Source of the DNA: Duodenibacillus sp964509205
GTDB taxonomy: Bacteria; Pseudomonadota; Gammaproteobacteria; Burkholderiales; Burkholderiaceae_F
Length of the DNA: 64,000 nt
Assembly (NCBI GenBank): GCA_964509205.1
Contig: CAZDVW010000006.1
Span: 10,488-74,487 of the forward strand
Reading direction: 5' to 3'
Under the pieces are notes generated by a model. It ran no database searches, was not told where the DNA came from, and saw only the letters and a list, made by a program, of their open reading frames with translations. The translations under genes were made by a program, and so were the position numbers. Of the stretch, positions 26,601-35,191 are shown piece after piece; position 1 is the stretch's first letter, and each line of letters opens with the position of its first letter.

Positions 26601-27193
26601 AGGTAGGAAACTTTTTGAAGATTGTCCCGCGTGCTGTTAAGCGCCGTCTCGGTTTCCTTGCGACGCTCCTTGTACTTGCTGACGCCGGCTGCCTCCTCGA
26701 GATAAATTCGCAACTCCTCGGGCTTGGCCTTAATGAAGTTGCTGATCATCCCCTGGCTGATAATGGCATAGGAACGAGGCCCCAAGCCGGTTCCCATGAA
26801 GACATCCTGCACATCGCGCCGTCTGACCTGCTGGTTATTAATCAGATAGGCATTCGACCCGTCTCGCGTCACAACACGTTTAACGGAAATTTCCGCATAC
26901 GCTCCCCAGGGTCCCGTGACGGTTCCGTCCGAATTGTCAAGAACCATCTCAACCGAGGCCCGCGACGATGCGGGACGATTGGAAGACCCCGAGAAAATCA
27001 GTTCGCTCATTGACGTCGAGCCGCGCAACTCAGAGATTCGTCCCTCGCCGAGCACCCAGCGAATGGCATCGATCACATTCGACTTGCCGCACCCGTTCGG
27101 TCCGACGATGCCGGCTAAATTACCCGGAAATTCAATAAGAGTCGTGTCTGCAAAACTTTTAAAACCGCTGATTTTGAGTTGACGAAGTCGCAT
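23675..27193 (-). CDS. smc: Chromosome segregation ATPase SMC
   Basis: A 1172-residue SMC. Walker A GPNGCGKSN (31-39) follows FKSFAD. Two long coiled coils rich in E, A, R and Q flank a hinge (about 500-660). The C-terminal head has the signature LSGGEQALTATAL and Walker B CLLDEVDAPLD. SMC with ScpAB organises and segregates the origin region. The gene is divergent from prmB and begins the smc-zipA-ligA unit. Confidence 0.97.
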   Translation of the reverse strand: MRLRQLKISGFKSFADTTLIEFPGNLAGIVGPNGCGKSNVIDAIRWVLGEGRISELRGSTSMSELIFSGSSNRPASSRASVEMVLDNSDGTVTGPWGAYAEISVKRVVTRDGSNAYLINNQQVRRRDVQDVFMGTGLGPRSYAIISQGMISNFIKAKPEELRIYLEEAAGVSKYKERRKETETALNSTRDNLQKVSYLQETKRTEIERLTQEAKIAQEWKELEKERAEADLLSHFMQESEARENADKISARIAKKETEMIAAQGETQRLVVEIEQLREAVRITREATDAARQTKFEAERSVAEVQGNIRHVVERKDAVNRQIGVDEEMLRSRKTALASSKEREASLLAQAESLEEKAAAINEEVESLLEESEQAQSHYEDARRTYESARQCSTEAENKIAVIQVEMQAFEREMTEAENRLETLREEGRKSTAPDMERFESLDAQIEETQARLEAIRDACEQSQEAKKQKEEELRAATDKKNSTASELARTSSRLQTLEGIQERVGQEGKLGNWLTQMGFSGAKRLFERIEVDPLWAKALEAVLSVRAGALELRNIDSAASLEMTAPPAPLVFYGETDKAPVFSSESTLEPLLSFVKTTDSLSENALKRWLAGVYVAQDLKEALSARSVLQSVECIVTRSGHIADAFSVTFWSEENEASGVLSRASEIKTLKAKEQELTGLLDDLSDQERMKRDAASRLGSEISAQTAEIDKMRSALHALQVESTRLAGEIDAWRARTKKAEEDAQFLEGRLAELTERRDEVESRFETLDRELGLKQQAVTDAQILLEEAEHRVSDIETTLSEKRSEAKMAALQADSDRKRSEDARREAETASIEIERLAVEIETLEAELSGLDIQAEQEGLAQVIAALESAKAQLLTAEEKADAAENAVEEAHSRHRKLMDAQAPLLQEISDLKVKRQAWVTQGEAFSAHLDELKADRRALASCVLEKDLKTPALKAKVTRLTEAIAALGPVNHAALESLQASQEAMRETERQVADLEEAISNLEETIRKIDAETRELLRTTFETVNTNFGEMFTGLFGGGSAELRLTGEEILDTGIDVIAQPPGKKNTSVKILSGGEQALTATALVFAIFKLNPAPFCLLDEVDAPLDEANQDRLVKKIALMSDATQFVMITHHRVSMEQLKQLVGVTMKEPGVSRVVAVDVEQAAELAQA

Positions 27194-27396
27194 TCTTTAC
27201 TTTGTGCAGAAAAATCGAACGAACCCGCCAAGCGCCTGACAGAAGAATCCGAAGGGGTTTCTTTTGTGCCAACCGCGCTCGCAGGGACAATACCAAAGCA
27301 CTCTATAATACTAAATTTAGCCTGTTTTCGACCTCTTTTTCAGAGAAAACGAAAACACAATGCAAAGCAAATAATCCTCTGAGGCGCTTTCAAACC

Positions 27397-28290
27397 ATGA
27401 CGACAAATCTTCGAACAATCCGCGATTTCACGCGCTTTGCCATGACTGAATTCGAGCAGTGCGGCGTCTCGCTCGGGCATGGCTCGGAAGACCTTTGGCA
27501 AGAAGCGACGTTTCTTGTGTTGCGATCCCTGTCGCTGCCCTTTGATCGCCTCGAGAGTTTTTGGGATGCCTCGCTCACGGAAGAAGAGAAAACTCTCCTT
27601 TTAAAACGCATTCGGGCTCGTGCAGTTGACAAAATTCCTGCCGCCTACATCCTCGGCGAGGCTTGGCTCATGGGGGAACGGTTCTTAGTCAATGAAAACG
27701 TTCTGATTCCGCGAAGTTTCATTGCAGAACTGCTCGAAGAACAGTTAAGCCCCTGGATCGAGGATCCGGACAGTGTTTCAACGATTCTTGACATGTGCAC
27801 GGGAAGCGGCTGTCTGGCCATTTTGGCCCAGAAAGCCTTTGGAAATGCCCTTGTAACGGGCGCTGACATTTCCCAAGCGGCACTGGAAACAGCAGAAGAA
27901 AATCTCGAAGAGCGGGGACTTGCCGGTGAGATTGAACTCATTGAATCGGATCAGTTTTCCTCGCTTTCCGGGCGTCGTTTTGATCTCATCTTATGCAACC
28001 CGCCCTACGTGACCGATGATGCGATGTCGCACCTTCCGGCCGAGTATCAGCACGAACCGGAAATTGCACTGGCTTCGGGTGCCGACGGCATGGATTTCAT
28101 GCGCCGATTCATCCCGGAACTTTCCAAACACCTGACCGACAAGGGGCAAGCCTTTATCGAAATCGGCGACGGCAAAGAGGCTTTCGAAGCCATTTGGCCG
28201 AATCTGCCTGTGACCTGGATCGAAACGAGCGGCGGCAGTGCACTCGTACTGCGGATTACGGCACAAGACATCAAAGCCGCAGGGTTCTGA
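27397..28290 (+). CDS. prmB: Ribosomal protein L3 glutamine N5-methyltransferase
   Basis: A 297-residue class I SAM methyltransferase with LDMCTGSGCLAI (motif I) and LILCNPPYV (NPPY). The PrmB-type N-terminal domain has LPAAYI-like KIPAAYILGEAWLMG and ENVLIPRSFIAELL. PrmB methylates a glutamine of L3 during 50S assembly. HemK/PrmC is the close alternative, but the IPRS and EAWLMG motifs favour PrmB. The start at 27397 gives the family start; the frame is open to 27202 upstream. Confidence 0.85.
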   Translation: MTTNLRTIRDFTRFAMTEFEQCGVSLGHGSEDLWQEATFLVLRSLSLPFDRLESFWDASLTEEEKTLLLKRIRARAVDKIPAAYILGEAWLMGERFLVNENVLIPRSFIAELLEEQLSPWIEDPDSVSTILDMCTGSGCLAILAQKAFGNALVTGADISQAALETAEENLEERGLAGEIELIESDQFSSLSGRRFDLILCNPPYVTDDAMSHLPAEYQHEPEIALASGADGMDFMRRFIPELSKHLTDKGQAFIEIGDGKEAFEAIWPNLPVTWIETSGGSALVLRITAQDIKAAGF

Positions 28291-28316
28291 AACAGCAACA
28301 GAAACGAATTGAATTC

Positions 28317-30224
28317 ATGCTTCGGTTAAACAATCTTGCGCTCGCATTTGGTTCGCGCGTGCTTTACTCACAAGTGAATCTGCTCGCCAATGACGGCGAG
28401 CGTATCGGCCTTGTCGGCGACAACGGCTCAGGCAAAACAACGCTCTTTCGCGCCATTTTAGGAGAGATGCCGCTTGAAAACGGCACAATCGACGCTCCGG
28501 AGCGCGCCCGTATTGCCTATGTCGCTCAAAATATCGATGCCGTCTCCGGTCAGGCTCTTGACTATGTTCTGGCCGGACACACTCCCCTGATGCAAGCCAA
28601 GCAAGACCTTCTTCATGCCGAGCAATCCGGCGACCCGATGCAGCTTGCCTCGGCGCATGCCGCTCTTGCCGACCTCAATGAGGGAGCCGTTCGTTCCGAA
28701 GCGCAATGCATTATGGCAGGACTCGGTTTCTCACCAGACGATGCTGAAAGACCCGTTCGGGAATTCTCGGGCGGCTGGCGAAACAGACTGGCTTTGGCTC
28801 GAGCCCTGATGTGCCCGTCTGACTTGTTGCTTTTGGATGAGCCGACCAACCACCTCGATATCGACAGCCTGATTTGGTTGGAAGCATGGCTTAAAAAAAT
28901 CACGGCAACCGTACTTCTGATCAGTCACGACCGAGAATTTCTTGACCGTGCCACCGCAACAACCTGGGCTGTTGAAGACGAAACAATCAAACGTTACAGC
29001 GGAAACTACTCGGCTTACGAAAAACAAAAAGCCGAGGCCGATCGTCTGCAGGATGCAGCCGCCAAGTCCTATGAACGCAAAGCCGGACACCTCTCTGCCT
29101 TTATCGAACGTTTTCGCTACAAAGCCACAAAAGCTCGCCAAGCACAAAGTCGGCTTAAGATGCTTGAAAAGCTCGAAACCGTTGAACCGGTTCGCGCCAA
29201 ACGAAGCTGGCGCTTTGAGTTTTTAAAACCCGAGCGTTGCCCAGAACATCTTGTGGATCTGGATCGTGCGTCAATCGGCTACGGCGATTGCGTTATCGTC
29301 AGCGACATCACTCTTTCAATTCGGTCCGGCGAGCGAATCGGCGTTCTCGGCGTCAACGGTGCCGGCAAATCCACCCTCGTTAAATCGATTGACGGTTGCT
29401 TAAAACTTCTTTCGGGCGAAAGACGGCTCGGACAGGGAACCGTCATCGGGTACTTTGCCCAGCATCAGCTCGAACAACTCGATCCGGACATGACGCCCTT
29501 TGAAACGCTGCGGCACAAAGCGCCGGATGTTCGCGAACAAGAAATCCGCGATTTTCTCGGTCGTTTCCGTTTCTCCGGAGAACGGTGCGATGAAAAGATC
29601 GCTCCGATGTCCGGCGGAGAAAAAGCACGCCTTGCCCTGGCTCTTCTTGCCTGGGATAAACCCAACCTGTTGGTATTGGACGAACCGACGAATCATCTGG
29701 ATATGGCCACGCGCGAGGCTCTGACGATGGCGTTGTCGACATTCGAAGGCACACTCCTGCTAGTCAGCCACGACAGGCACCTTCTCAGAACGTGCTGCGA
29801 CCGACTCATTCTTGTGCACGACGCCAAAGTGTCCGAGTACGAGGGCGATCTCGATGACTATGCCAAACTCGTTTTGGAGCATCGACGCGCCACGCTTGCC
29901 GGAGACGAGGAAACGACAAAAACCGAATCGAGCGCTGAGAATCGCCGCGACCAACGTCGTCGCGAAGCACAAGAACGCGCCCGCATCAGTGCCTTAAAAA
30001 AACCGCTTCTTGCCAAACTGGCACAGGCAGAAAAGGCCCTCTCAGAGTTGACGGAACAACTCAAAACGCTCGACCAAAAAATTGCCGACTCCGACTGGTA
30101 CGCCAATGCGGCGCCGAGCGACGTTTCCGATGCCCTGAAAACCCGCGGGGAGCTGGCCTCAGAGATTGAAAAAATCGAAGGCCGCTGGCTGGAGCTCTCA
30201 GAACAAATCGAAGCGGTTCGTTAA
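28317..30224 (+). CDS. ABC-F family ATPase (YheS/Uup-like)
   Basis: A 635-residue soluble protein with two ABC ATPase domains: Walker A GDNGSGKTT (about 35) and GVNGAGKST (about 350), signatures FSGGWRN and MSGGEKAR, and Walker B LLLLDEPTNHLD and LLVLDEPTNHLD. Between them lies the ABC-F linker with basic RYKATKARQAQSR, and at the C-terminus a charged coiled coil (about 540-630). ABC-F proteins act on the ribosomal E site. The start at 28317 follows prmB closely; the longer frame overlapping prmB is not used. Confidence 0.88.
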   Translation: MLRLNNLALAFGSRVLYSQVNLLANDGERIGLVGDNGSGKTTLFRAILGEMPLENGTIDAPERARIAYVAQNIDAVSGQALDYVLAGHTPLMQAKQDLLHAEQSGDPMQLASAHAALADLNEGAVRSEAQCIMAGLGFSPDDAERPVREFSGGWRNRLALARALMCPSDLLLLDEPTNHLDIDSLIWLEAWLKKITATVLLISHDREFLDRATATTWAVEDETIKRYSGNYSAYEKQKAEADRLQDAAAKSYERKAGHLSAFIERFRYKATKARQAQSRLKMLEKLETVEPVRAKRSWRFEFLKPERCPEHLVDLDRASIGYGDCVIVSDITLSIRSGERIGVLGVNGAGKSTLVKSIDGCLKLLSGERRLGQGTVIGYFAQHQLEQLDPDMTPFETLRHKAPDVREQEIRDFLGRFRFSGERCDEKIAPMSGGEKARLALALLAWDKPNLLVLDEPTNHLDMATREALTMALSTFEGTLLLVSHDRHLLRTCCDRLILVHDAKVSEYEGDLDDYAKLVLEHRRATLAGDEETTKTESSAENRRDQRRREAQERARISALKKPLLAKLAQAEKALSELTEQLKTLDQKIADSDWYANAAPSDVSDALKTRGELASEIEKIEGRWLELSEQIEAVR

Positions 30225-31117
30225 ACGGCTTTGCCGCGCCTTGTGGCACACCAACAAACAAGCGAACCGGCAACAACCAGTGCCACGCCCTTAAAAAAAG
30301 AAAGAGTGAGCGGCTGATTGAGGTAAAACGAGGCAAACAGACACGAGAGAACCGGCGTGAAATAACTGGCAATGGCCAAAATCGTCATGCGTCCGGAAAT
30401 AATGCCGACGTTCCAAACAGCGTAGCCGCTTGCCATCACGACGCCGGCGATGACAATTGCCTTTACGGCATCGGCCGTCAGCACAAAACGGGCGCCGAAT
30501 CCAAACAAATACAGGCAAAAGTAAACGAGCGCGTTTAAAAGAAAAATCAAAACAACCGGATTTTTCCGAATACCGATCGCTCGTGTAATTGAGCAATACG
30601 ACGCCCAGGCCAAGGCGCCTAAAAACGCCAACAGATACGGAAGCGGGTTCTTGCCGACGTTATCGATGATCCCGGCTACATCCAGTCCGCCCTCTCCGGA
30701 CAGCACCATAGCCATACCGGTAAAGGCAACAACCAGCCCGATGACAACCCACCAACGGCTGGTTTGCCCGTTAAAGAGAATGGCAAACAGCACCGTGAGG
30801 CACGGCCAAGCATAGTTCACCATTCCGACCTCAATGGTCTCTTTGGCGTTGTTGCACAATCCCATGGAAATCGGAAAACACAGTTCACACAAGAGCGCAC
30901 ATGTGAGCCCGAAAACCAGAAATTTCTTCGGGAAGTCAGACAGTTTCGGAACGCCGAAAACCAGCATCAACAGAAATGCCGCCGTCAGATTCAAAAGACC
31001 GACGCCTCCGGCAATCCCCGCTTCGACCGTAACGGTTCGCACCAAACCGACGCTCATACCCCAAAGAACGGGCGCTAAGAGTCCGACGGCCGTCGCTTGA
31101 TTGGTATTTAATGCCAT
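30221..31117 (-). CDS. yddG: Aromatic amino acid exporter YddG-like DMT transporter
   Basis: A 298-residue protein with ten hydrophobic segments (EamA fold). Similarity to YddG is strong in the motifs IEVGMVNYAWPCLTVLFAIL, AAWNVGI-like YAVWNVGIISGRMTI and SYFTPVLS. YddG exports aromatic amino acids and analogues such as methyl viologen from the cytoplasm. Its start overlaps the stop of the preceding small gene by ten bases, so the two are co-translated. Its stop overlaps the convergent ABC-F stop. Confidence 0.82.
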   Translation of the reverse strand: MALNTNQATAVGLLAPVLWGMSVGLVRTVTVEAGIAGGVGLLNLTAAFLLMLVFGVPKLSDFPKKFLVFGLTCALLCELCFPISMGLCNNAKETIEVGMVNYAWPCLTVLFAILFNGQTSRWWVVIGLVVAFTGMAMVLSGEGGLDVAGIIDNVGKNPLPYLLAFLGALAWASYCSITRAIGIRKNPVVLIFLLNALVYFCLYLFGFGARFVLTADAVKAIVIAGVVMASGYAVWNVGIISGRMTILAIASYFTPVLSCLFASFYLNQPLTLSFFKGVALVVAGSLVCWCATRRGKAV

Positions 31118-31674
31118 GTGAGCCTCACCGATCCGATTCCGTTGACACCGGCGCAGAAATCTCGAGCAGGTACGGCACGAATCTCCAACTCGGCGCCGAC
31201 GGCAACCATGTCACCGGGAAGAATCCCGGAGGGTGTCTTTCGTGCTGTTTCTATGGTCTTACAAAGACTTCCCATGACCTGATCCGCTCTTTCCTGAAGA
31301 AGCGGCTTTTCTCCGTCGTAGGCCCAAGCAATCGAATCCTCCGGATTAATGGTTTGTGTAGCCAATCGTGCTTGTGAAACATAAAGGGTGTGCTCACACC
31401 AAACAGAACGGTGAGAGAGAGCAATGCCCGTGACATAGCCAAAGGGAACAGCAGACGAATCGGAAAAAAGTGCCGCAAGGAGGAGAAAAAGGCGATCCTC
31501 TGGACGCCGAAACGCCCGAGCCGACGTCTTTTCCGGAAGCGATTGAAAGAGAACCGGAGTAAGTACGCTCAAGTCGCCTGCCGCATTCAAGCGAATTCTA
31601 CGCACAGGCAAATACGCATTCCTGTCGCCGCTCACGGCAACCGCAGCCTGAACACCGGGAGAGAAAACAAACAT
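31108..31674 (-). CDS. Divergent FAH/2-keto-4-pentenoate-hydratase-like protein
   Basis: A 188-residue protein with no confident assignment. YVTGIALSHRS, a following substrate-barrel-like region and ILPGDMVAVGAELEI resemble the end of fumarylacetoacetate hydrolase or MhpD-type hydratases, where L-PGD-x-V-x-x-G is conserved. The acidic metal ligands are not evident, so it may be a degenerate or non-catalytic member. It sits between pssA and yddG on one strand and overlaps yddG by ten bases. Confidence 0.45.
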   Translation of the reverse strand: MFVFSPGVQAAVAVSGDRNAYLPVRRIRLNAAGDLSVLTPVLFQSLPEKTSARAFRRPEDRLFLLLAALFSDSSAVPFGYVTGIALSHRSVWCEHTLYVSQARLATQTINPEDSIAWAYDGEKPLLQERADQVMGSLCKTIETARKTPSGILPGDMVAVGAELEIRAVPARDFCAGVNGIGSVRLTWH

Positions 31675-31719
31675 AGACGCACAAATCTCAAACGGAGAAA
31701 TGTCCTCTGAAAAGCCGCG

Positions 31720-32571
31720 TTACGCTTTCGATTCCGTGTCTGAGGGCTGGGGATGCTCTTGGGCACTGTTCGGGATAACCGGATTGGGTCGATCGCGGAA
31801 AAAGAGCCAAGCCTGATACACGTAGCCGCTGACGGCATAAATGCAGAAAAGAATAAACACGGCAAGAGCAGGATGACGCGACACCGCGATGAAAACGATG
31901 CTCACGACAAGCGCAAACCAGAAGGGACGCGTTCTGACGCAGGCTGCCGATTTTCCCGAGAAAAACGGTGCATTGCAAACCATTGTGAGTCCGGCATAAA
32001 TCGTCAGAACAAATGCATACGGCTCTGGATTCTGTGCGACGAAATCCGGAAGCATGCCTTCGGCGGCCAACCAAATAAAGCCGGCAATGAGAGCGGCCGC
32101 CGCCGGGCTCGGGAGACCTTGGAAGAAGCGTTTATCAACCACGCCGACGTTGCAGTTGAATCGAGCCAAACGAATGCCGGCACAAAGGCAAAAAACGAAT
32201 GAGGCCACACAGCCGAGCGATCCCATTCCGACTAAGAGAAACTTATAAATCGCAACAGCCGGCGCCACACCGAAAGCCGTCATATCCGCAATGGAATCGA
32301 ACTGCACGCCAAAATCGCTTTGCGTGTGCGTTAATCGCGCCACGCGTCCGTCCATCCCGTCAAAGAGCATGGAAAGACAGATCAAAACAGCCGCTGCGGC
32401 AAAAGCGCCGTCCATTGAGCGAATAATCGACAGGAAGGCACAGACCAAAGAGGCTGTTGTAAACAGATTCGGCAACACATAGATACCGCGTGTGCGAACG
32501 ATGTGGATCTTTTTTCGGCTTTCCTCGACCATACGGACTCGAGCCGAACGACGTCGTGTGCGTTGAACCAT
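31720..32571 (-). CDS. pssA: CDP-diacylglycerol-serine O-phosphatidyltransferase
   Basis: A 283-residue integral membrane enzyme of the CDP-alcohol phosphatidyltransferase family. The motif runs DGMDGRVARLTHTQSDFG then DSIADM, matching the metal- and CDP-binding consensus. Several transmembrane helices follow. It makes phosphatidylserine from CDP-diacylglycerol and L-serine, the substrate of Psd encoded directly upstream on the same strand. The arginine-rich start VQRTRRRSARVR is cytoplasmic. Confidence 0.92.
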   Translation of the reverse strand: MVQRTRRRSARVRMVEESRKKIHIVRTRGIYVLPNLFTTASLVCAFLSIIRSMDGAFAAAAVLICLSMLFDGMDGRVARLTHTQSDFGVQFDSIADMTAFGVAPAVAIYKFLLVGMGSLGCVASFVFCLCAGIRLARFNCNVGVVDKRFFQGLPSPAAAALIAGFIWLAAEGMLPDFVAQNPEPYAFVLTIYAGLTMVCNAPFFSGKSAACVRTRPFWFALVVSIVFIAVSRHPALAVFILFCIYAVSGYVYQAWLFFRDRPNPVIPNSAQEHPQPSDTESKA

Positions 32572-32605
32572 CTTAAAACTCCAAAATCTCGAACAAATCG
32601 CTCTT

Positions 32606-33265
32606 TCAGAGCGTCTCCTTCTTCAGCCGCGCAATCACACTCGAAACACCCGTCACTTTTTCTCCGATCACAACTTCAACCTCGGAAGTAAGGGGCAAAT
32701 AAACATCCACGCGGCTGCCGAATCGAATAAAACCGTAACGCTCTCCTCTTGAGAGCTCGGCTCCGGCATGCGTATAACAGAGAACGCGGCGCGCGACAAG
32801 ACCGGCAATTTGAACAAAACAAACCGTTTCACCGGCATTTGTCTTTACAACGACTGCATTACGTTCATTCTCTGTACTTGCTTTGTCTAGCGAAGCGTTG
32901 AAAAACTTTCCTTTGAAGTACTCGACCTTCTGAACGGTTCCGGCCACCGGTGCCTTCTGGCTGTGCACATTAAAAACATTCATAAAGATCGAAACCATGC
33001 GCATCTTTTTCCCGGTGTAGGGACATAAAACGTCTTCGACCTTCACAACACGGCCGTCAACAGGGCTGACGACAACCTTGGGGTCCTCGGACATTTCACG
33101 AGCCGGGTCACGGAAGAAATTCGCCACAGAAAGAAACACGAGCCAAAAGAGAAAACTCAAGAAACCGTCAAAAAAACAGTCCACAATAAAGGCAAGGACA
33201 AAGGCACCAGCCATAAACGGCCAGCCCTCTCGAGCAAAGAACGGATGTGGATAGATGCGTTTCAC
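32606..33265 (-). CDS. psd: Phosphatidylserine decarboxylase proenzyme (short type)
   Basis: A 219-residue Psd of the short, archaeal/PSD-A class. RFGSRVDVY carries the Gly-Ser bond where self-cleavage creates the pyruvoyl group; SPVDGRVV and NVFNVHSQ are family blocks. Hydrophobic N-terminal segments anchor it. It converts phosphatidylserine to phosphatidylethanolamine and forms an operon with pssA (34 bp gap). Confidence 0.92.
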   Translation of the reverse strand: MKRIYPHPFFAREGWPFMAGAFVLAFIVDCFFDGFLSFLFWLVFLSVANFFRDPAREMSEDPKVVVSPVDGRVVKVEDVLCPYTGKKMRMVSIFMNVFNVHSQKAPVAGTVQKVEYFKGKFFNASLDKASTENERNAVVVKTNAGETVCFVQIAGLVARRVLCYTHAGAELSRGERYGFIRFGSRVDVYLPLTSEVEVVIGEKVTGVSSVIARLKKETL

Positions 33266-33337
33266 AAGCGATTCTCCAAAATGTCTGTTATATCGGCAAA
33301 ATTTCTCAAAACAAGTCGCATGATGATTATACGAAAA

Positions 33338-33823
33338 TCACTTAACGCTCAAGAAATCCGGAACAAGCACATCCGAGAGCGAACCCTCTGAGTTTGCCTC
33401 GGCAATTTCAAGTATTTTGACGTCAAAACGAAGCGTCCATCCGGCCAAAGGATGATTGGCATCAAGAACCGCCACGCCTTCGGCGATATCCGTGATACGA
33501 TAAGGATGTTCACTTGTTTTGGCTCCCGGAACCGCTTCGAACTGAAGACCGACTCGAATATCGGCAGGGTCTCCTAATTCGGAGACCGGAACCAAGGTAA
33601 CCAGCTCTTCATCAAATTCTCCGAAAGCCTCTTCCGGTTCGAGCGTAAAAGAAACGCTTTTGCCGCAACTCAGCCCTTCGAGTTTCGCTTCAAAAGCAGG
33701 AAACACATCCCCTCGCCCGTGCAGATACCAAATTCCGTCAGCCGGCGTCTGATCCAAAAGATGCCCCTGCAGGTCATGCATCTCAGCGGCAATCCGAACA
33801 AGCGTATCTTTGGAAACAATCAT
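33338..33823 (-). CDS. FKBP-type peptidyl-prolyl isomerase, SlyD-like
   Basis: A 161-residue FKBP. MIVSKDTLVRIAAEMHD corresponds to the SlyD start; GRGDVFPAFEAKLEGLSCG and PEEAFGEFDEE match the insert-in-flap arrangement, and NHPLAGWTLRFDV is the family end of the catalytic domain. There is no histidine- or cysteine-rich tail, so nickel storage is not expected. ATG 33823 fits the family; ATGs at 33844 and 33847 are alternatives. It follows bamC on the same strand. Confidence 0.85.
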   Translation of the reverse strand: MIVSKDTLVRIAAEMHDLQGHLLDQTPADGIWYLHGRGDVFPAFEAKLEGLSCGKSVSFTLEPEEAFGEFDEELVTLVPVSELGDPADIRVGLQFEAVPGAKTSEHPYRITDIAEGVAVLDANHPLAGWTLRFDVKILEIAEANSEGSLSDVLVPDFLSVK

Positions 33824-33869
33824 CGTCTTCGCCTGTGGTTCCATCATTGAGATCGATCCGATTGTCCTC

Positions 33870-35036
33870 TTAGCGAATCTGTTCGGCAATCACGGAAAGA
33901 ATCTTCGGAGCCGCTCCCGTCACATCCTGTCGGCCGTCAGCCCCAGTCACCGTAAGCCGTGTGACATCGCCATCGGGCACCAGTCGAATCTGATACTCCG
34001 GAGCCTCAACGGGCTGGTCTCTATTGAACATATTCGTAAAGAAACCGCGTTCTGCCTTCTTCTTCGCTTCGTAGTCTCCGTCCAGATACTTCACGATAAA
34101 GAGACCCTTGCTGCGGTCACGGTCGGAAAGATTAAAGCCCGAGCGATCCAAGGCCAGTCCCGTTCGACGCCAAGCGCGGTCAAACGGCTCCTTAATGAGA
34201 AGCGCTTCAAGTTCTCCGGCCTCATTTTTAACGGGCTCAGAAATCGGCTCGTATTTGATTTCGGCTTGAGCCTCGAGTTTTCTTTGCTGCTCGGGCTTAA
34301 GATCGGGATTGAATTCGGTTTCAAGCTTCAGAGCCAGGCGCGAAAGCATCTCGGCTTCCAACTGAGGATCCGAGGGACCGGGCTGCCAAACCGTCGAGTC
34401 GCCGTCACGCCCCGTGACAACCTCAACCATCTGCTTGTGCGAGATGTAAATATCCGTCGAGCCATCCTCGCAGCGTTCCATCCGGGCTCGGTACTGATCG
34501 CGCAATCCCGTGTCATAGACAAAGTCCATGATTTTTCCGAGAGTGGAGCGAATAATGTCTTTCGGAAGATTGGCTTTATTTTCTGCCCACTCGGTTTGCA
34601 TCACGCCGGTCTTGGCATCCTGCGACTTAATTTCCAAACCGACGGAAGGCCAGAAATCTTGCAAAACCGGCCAAACGCGATCGGCGGCGGCCGTCACGTG
34701 CACATAGCGAATCTGTCCGTCGCGAACAACCTTGGCCGAAACCGTCTGTGGCAACACGGATCCGGCGCGTTCTCCGAGTCGCTCAGAAATGGCCTGATTG
34801 CGTTCATTTTCCGCATTGGCGCTCACAATCTGCGGACGATTCGGCAAGGTGAAGCGATCCGTGCGTTCAATACCGTCAAGATCCGGCGGAACGTCAAGCG
34901 GTGCGCGTGAAGTACTCGACTCATATTCGGCACGTTGCGAAGGCATGTGAATGCCGATTTTCTCGAGCTGAGAACACCCAACGAGCGCAGAGACGGCGCA
35001 CGCTAATACAGTAAACCGGAAAGTACGATTAGCCAT
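33870..35036 (-). CDS. bamC: Outer membrane assembly lipoprotein BamC
   Basis: A 388-residue lipoprotein. A signal peptide ends in the lipobox ALVGCS (cysteine about residue 20). Then comes the unstructured BamC lasso containing LDVPPDL, followed by two helix-grip domains (about 100-210 and 270-388). BamC belongs to the BAM complex that inserts beta-barrel proteins into the outer membrane. The frame is open to 35195, but the ATG at 35036 gives the signal peptide. It lies between accD and the SlyD-like gene. Confidence 0.85.
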   Translation of the reverse strand: MANRTFRFTVLACAVSALVGCSQLEKIGIHMPSQRAEYESSTSRAPLDVPPDLDGIERTDRFTLPNRPQIVSANAENERNQAISERLGERAGSVLPQTVSAKVVRDGQIRYVHVTAAADRVWPVLQDFWPSVGLEIKSQDAKTGVMQTEWAENKANLPKDIIRSTLGKIMDFVYDTGLRDQYRARMERCEDGSTDIYISHKQMVEVVTGRDGDSTVWQPGPSDPQLEAEMLSRLALKLETEFNPDLKPEQQRKLEAQAEIKYEPISEPVKNEAGELEALLIKEPFDRAWRRTGLALDRSGFNLSDRDRSKGLFIVKYLDGDYEAKKKAERGFFTNMFNRDQPVEAPEYQIRLVPDGDVTRLTVTGADGRQDVTGAAPKILSVIAEQIR

Positions 35037-35191
35037 AGAAGTTACTTTATTCCTGTCAATAGAATATGAGACGTTGCTTTCGGCGTGAAAGCCTTGAATT
35101 CGAAACACCCCGTCCAACCATCCGCGCAGTCTAGCAAAAACAAGCGCCGGCGATTGACGTGAAACCCTTTCTTTCAAAATTAATAAACCGC

